DNA of 64,000 nucleotides from positions 24,581 to 88,580 of the forward strand of contig DFTB01000012.1 of assembly GCA_002382975.1 (NCBI GenBank), in the 5' to 3' direction. Source of the stretch: Fibrobacter sp. UBA4223. Its GTDB lineage: Bacteria > Fibrobacterota > Fibrobacteria > Fibrobacterales > Fibrobacteraceae. The translations under genes were made by a program, and so were the position numbers. Shown here piece by piece: positions 61,675-64,000 of the stretch (position 1 is the stretch's first letter; the number at the start of each line of letters is the position of its first letter). The notes beneath the pieces are model-generated. The model saw nothing but the letters and a program-made list of their open reading frames with translations, ran no database searches and was not told the origin of the DNA.

Positions 61675-62823
61675 ATGACTGATAAAAACTTGCTCAGGAT
61701 TGGGTTTTTTGGGGTCTTTTTGGGGTGTTTGATTTCTTTTTCGGCCTGCGGGTCGGATTCTTCGTCGTCTGCCGACGACGGGGAGTTTTTTTCAAGCAAC
61801 AGCCAAGAAGACGGTTCTGCAGATTCCAAAGACGGAAAAACCGAAGGTTCTTCGGGAAGCACCACCGATTCATCCGGCTCCAACTCCACTTCAAAACAAG
61901 ATACCAAGACCGAGACCGTCAGCAGCAAAGAAGCCCTGATGCCGGAATCAAAAAAGGTCAACGGCACATGCGCCACCACCACCGGTAAAATCGGCAAGGG
62001 CGAGCTCGCCACCTGGAAATTTTACCGCAATGACGGATCCGTGATTGAACAAATCATGGCACCGTTCAAGTGGTCTTTCACAGGAGGAAATACCGAAGCC
62101 CTACAGGGAAACGGTCTGGACGAAGTAAACGTCCGTTACGAAAACGCCGGAACGGCTACCGCCACTCTGAACGTGGACGGCAATGAAATCAAATGCGACC
62201 CGTTGCAGGTGCAGGGCATTCCTATCACTATCAAGTCTTGCACTGCTAAACCCACAACGGTCAATGCCGGTAGCAACGTCACCTGGACCGTAGAAGCCTC
62301 CTCAGAATCCGATATTACAGAATATAGTTGGACATCCGCTTTCGGCACGGTTTCTGGCAACGGAACCACTGGAACCATGACCGCCTCAGCAGAAATGCAC
62401 AAAAAAAGCATAACCGCCACGGTAACGGTTACCAACAAGGACAAAACCAGCGAAAGTTTCATTTGTGACGGGGCAATGGTGCTCGATCCCGAATCGGTTG
62501 ATTTGGTGTTGACCGTCGCGACAAACAATGTTTTCAACGAAGAGTACAGTCAAGATAACCGCATCAACTTGCCTGATGACATGTTTATTCCAGAACAAGA
62601 ACCTATTACCGTTCAAATCCCACTTGATGCGCCAACCTGCAATATTTCTTGCGTACCAAGAGTGGGAGCAGATGACGACGCTTTACGGAAAAGCGGCGGA
62701 ATCACATGGAACGGAGAACCTGTCAGCAATCTCGGCTATTTCTCTCCAGCAGGCTGCGCCCCCGGAAAAAAATACTCTGTGGAAGCCGTTGTAAAGGCCT
62801 TGTGCATAGTTGTCAAGCAATAA
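61675..62823 (+). CDS. Lipoprotein with Ser/Asp-rich linker and Ig-like domains
   Basis: A 382-residue lipoprotein: MTDKNLLRIGFFGVFLGCLI then ISFSACGSDSSSSADDGEFF, lipobox Cys near 27. An 80-residue Ser/Thr/Lys/Asp linker is followed by beta-sandwich segments ('ATWKFYRNDGSVIEQIMAPF', 'PTTVNAGSNVTWTVEASSES') resembling PKD/Ig-like surface domains. Function unknown. A TTG 18 bases upstream is in frame, but the ATG is preferred. TATATT lies seven bases before the ATG. Confidence 0.78.
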   Translation: MTDKNLLRIGFFGVFLGCLISFSACGSDSSSSADDGEFFSSNSQEDGSADSKDGKTEGSSGSTTDSSGSNSTSKQDTKTETVSSKEALMPESKKVNGTCATTTGKIGKGELATWKFYRNDGSVIEQIMAPFKWSFTGGNTEALQGNGLDEVNVRYENAGTATATLNVDGNEIKCDPLQVQGIPITIKSCTAKPTTVNAGSNVTWTVEASSESDITEYSWTSAFGTVSGNGTTGTMTASAEMHKKSITATVTVTNKDKTSESFICDGAMVLDPESVDLVLTVATNNVFNEEYSQDNRINLPDDMFIPEQEPITVQIPLDAPTCNISCVPRVGADDDALRKSGGITWNGEPVSNLGYFSPAGCAPGKKYSVEAVVKALCIVVKQ

Positions 62824-62889
62824 GCTCAGCACGATGAACTTGTACAAAAAGCTGCCACAGAGCGTTGCTACTGGTAAAGGAGGTAGATT

Positions 62890-63306
62890 ATGCCGGACAA
62901 CAACACTTATTGTGACCCTAACGTTGTCTTTAGTGTGGAAAATTTCAGCTGTTGGGGCGGGGGCAAATCCGAAGTCATCCTCTATTCCGATGGTCGATTG
63001 TTGACGGTCGACAATCGTGGAACGCAGACAATTGTTGCCACCGATACCGTATTGGCACGGGATGTTGAGTCTTTTATTATTGAAAACAGCAGACGGATTC
63101 TGCAATTGCCCGATTCTGATTCCTCAGGAATGTGTTTTAGCGACCTTTGTCCCCATAATCTGAACTTTCGTGGTAAAAAATGCAGTGCCTATGTCAGGGC
63201 AGCCCCCGGAAACGAAGAGTTGAAATTCTTTTACGACGAGATATCCCGTATAATCCGTGAACACGGCTATCTAAAAGATCACCATTTGATTATGTCGCAG
63301 GATTAA
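62890..63306 (+). CDS. Hypothetical protein, 138 residues
   Basis: A soluble protein starting MPDNNTYCDPNVVFSVENFS, preceded by the strongest SD in the window (AGGAGGTAGATT). It contains several Cys (FSCWGGGKSEV, GMCFSDLCPH, KKCSAY) and an LYSDGRLLTVDNRG stretch. It lies 66 bases after the lipoprotein gene and is probably co-transcribed. Family not recognised; the Cys/His pattern could bind metal. Confidence 0.72.
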   Translation: MPDNNTYCDPNVVFSVENFSCWGGGKSEVILYSDGRLLTVDNRGTQTIVATDTVLARDVESFIIENSRRILQLPDSDSSGMCFSDLCPHNLNFRGKKCSAYVRAAPGNEELKFFYDEISRIIREHGYLKDHHLIMSQD

Positions 63307-63357
63307 AAAACGGTTGTCAAAAAACACAGGCTCAAACGAGTCTGCGTTTGCTAATAT

Positions 63358-63383
63358 GTCATCCCCGCGAAGGCGGGGATCTT
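63358..63383. repeat. REP-like palindrome after thrS
   Basis: GTCATCCCCGCGAAGGCGGG followed by GATCTT. It is the least degenerate copy of the family in the window and may also end thrS transcription. Confidence 0.85.
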
Positions 63384-63396
63384 TTATGCCACGAGA

Positions 63397-64000
63397 TTAC
63401 CGCACAACCTTGCGGTCGTCTTCCGTCATCTTGAGGAAGTCGGCAACGGTCATAGAACCCTTGTCGCCATCCTTGCGCTTACGCACGGACACGACTCCGT
63501 CAGCCACTTCCTTCTCACCGACGATGAGGAGGTACGGCACCTTCTGCAATTCGCACTGACGGATCTTGTAGCCGAGCTTTTCGTTGGATTCGTCAACTTC
63601 CACGCGGACGCCGGCGTTCACGAGTTCCTTTTCGACCTGCTTCGCGTAGTCAACAAACTTCTCGGAAATCGGGAGCACGCGGGCCTGCACCGGAGCGAGC
63701 CACAGCGGGAAATCGCCCATGAATTCTTCGATGAGGATGCCGAGGAAACGTTCGATGGAACCCACGGCAGCACGGTGCAACATCACCGGAATGTGCTTCT
63801 GGTTGTCCTTGCCGACATATTCAGCACCCAGACGCTGCGGGAGGTTGAAGTCCACTTGGATGGTTCCGCACTGCCAGTCACGACCGAGGCTGTCCTTCAG
63901 CGTGAATTCCAGCTTCGGGCCGTAGAAGGCGCCTTCACCCGGGTTCAGGATGTAGTCGAGGCCAGCAAGCTTCGTCGCTTCGGCGAGGGCGGCTTCAGCC
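63397..64000 (-). CDS. thrS: Threonyl-tRNA synthetase, C-terminal part (5' end outside window)
   Basis: Charges tRNA-Thr with threonine. The visible 201 residues include the end of the class II catalytic core ([20 protein letters not shown], then [14 protein letters not shown]) and motif 3 ([20 protein letters not shown]). The anticodon-binding domain follows ([16 protein letters not shown] to the end, TEDDRKVVR). The frame continues unbroken to the window edge, so the gene starts beyond 64000. Confidence 0.96.
   Translation of the reverse strand, partial: AEAALAEATKLAGLDYILNPGEGAFYGPKLEFTLKDSLGRDWQCGTIQVDFNLPQRLGAEYVGKDNQKHIPVMLHRAAVGSIERFLGILIEEFMGDFPLWLAPVQARVLPISEKFVDYAKQVEKELVNAGVRVEVDESNEKLGYKIRQCELQKVPYLLIVGEKEVADGVVSVRKRKDGDKGSMTVADFLKMTEDDRKVVR

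Noticed and set aside
1..64000. CRISPR array
   Set aside because: Direct repeats here are 7 bases or 48-200 bases in coding DNA; none has the 25-40-base repeat/unique spacer layout, and no cas gene is present.
1..64000. tRNA or rRNA genes
   Set aside because: No cloverleaf with GTTCRANNC/T-loop or rRNA segments was seen in any gap.

Overview
The window reads as chromosomal DNA of a Fibrobacter-like bacterium (Fibrobacterota, FCB group). The case rests on a dense set of secreted cellulases (GH5, GH9, GH51-like) with poly-Ser linkers, CBM11-like modules and basic, T9SS-type C-terminal domains; many lipoproteins with a 'CG(x)DSSSSAD'-like N-terminus; a short Bacteroidetes-type sigma-70; and promoter-like TAnnTTTG/TATATT boxes close to start codons. 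Species cannot be fixed from this sequence alone.

Layout. 1-7.9 kb: end of an unknown gene, psd, two lipoproteins, trmO divergent from prfA-prmC, a secreted protein and a small protein. 8.2-17.3 kb (minus strand): rlpA with a BamD-like TPR lipoprotein; a mrp / DUF971 / sigma-70 / TPR-protein cluster; azlC-azlD and a twin-NBD ABC ATPase. 17.6-34.1 kb (minus): six large secreted proteins, each mostly with its own terminator: four GH5 cellulases, one CBM11-only protein, and a 1378-residue protein with a possible remote GH6-like barrel and nine InlB-type repeats. 34.3-36 kb: a small exported protein divergent from mltG. 36-43.2 kb (minus): a compact operon of a small membrane protein, an ABC-2 exporter (ATPase + permease), two degenerate PilT/GspE-like ATPases and a patatin/outer-membrane-barrel protein. 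43.2-49 kb: small hypothetical gene, uvrB, a lipoprotein, gpmI. 49.2-54.9 kb: GH51-like endoglucanase, argB-argD, a ferredoxin. 55-61.6 kb: a 2193-residue GH9 protein. 61.7-64 kb: a lipoprotein, a small protein and the C-terminal part of thrS.

The most unusual signal lies between and inside genes. At least a dozen intergenic stretches are built of degenerate tandem HEPTANUCLEOTIDE repeats (TAGGGGY/TAGGATC, GAGTTGY, GAGGYTC, GAATTCG, GACGAAA, CTACAGC and others), often beside short REP-like palindromes (GTCATCCYCGC..GCGRGGATC). They abut start codons and supply stop codons of several genes. They also occur in frame inside the interdomain linkers of uvrB and the patatin gene, and a REP-like element sits inside an ABC ATPase gene. 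Seven is not a multiple of three, so unit gain or loss inside the coding copies would shift the frame.

Functionally the window combines housekeeping (translation termination, DNA repair, glycolysis, arginine and phospholipid synthesis) with a plant-cell-wall degradation locus whose enzymes share modules, as if built by duplication and domain shuffling.
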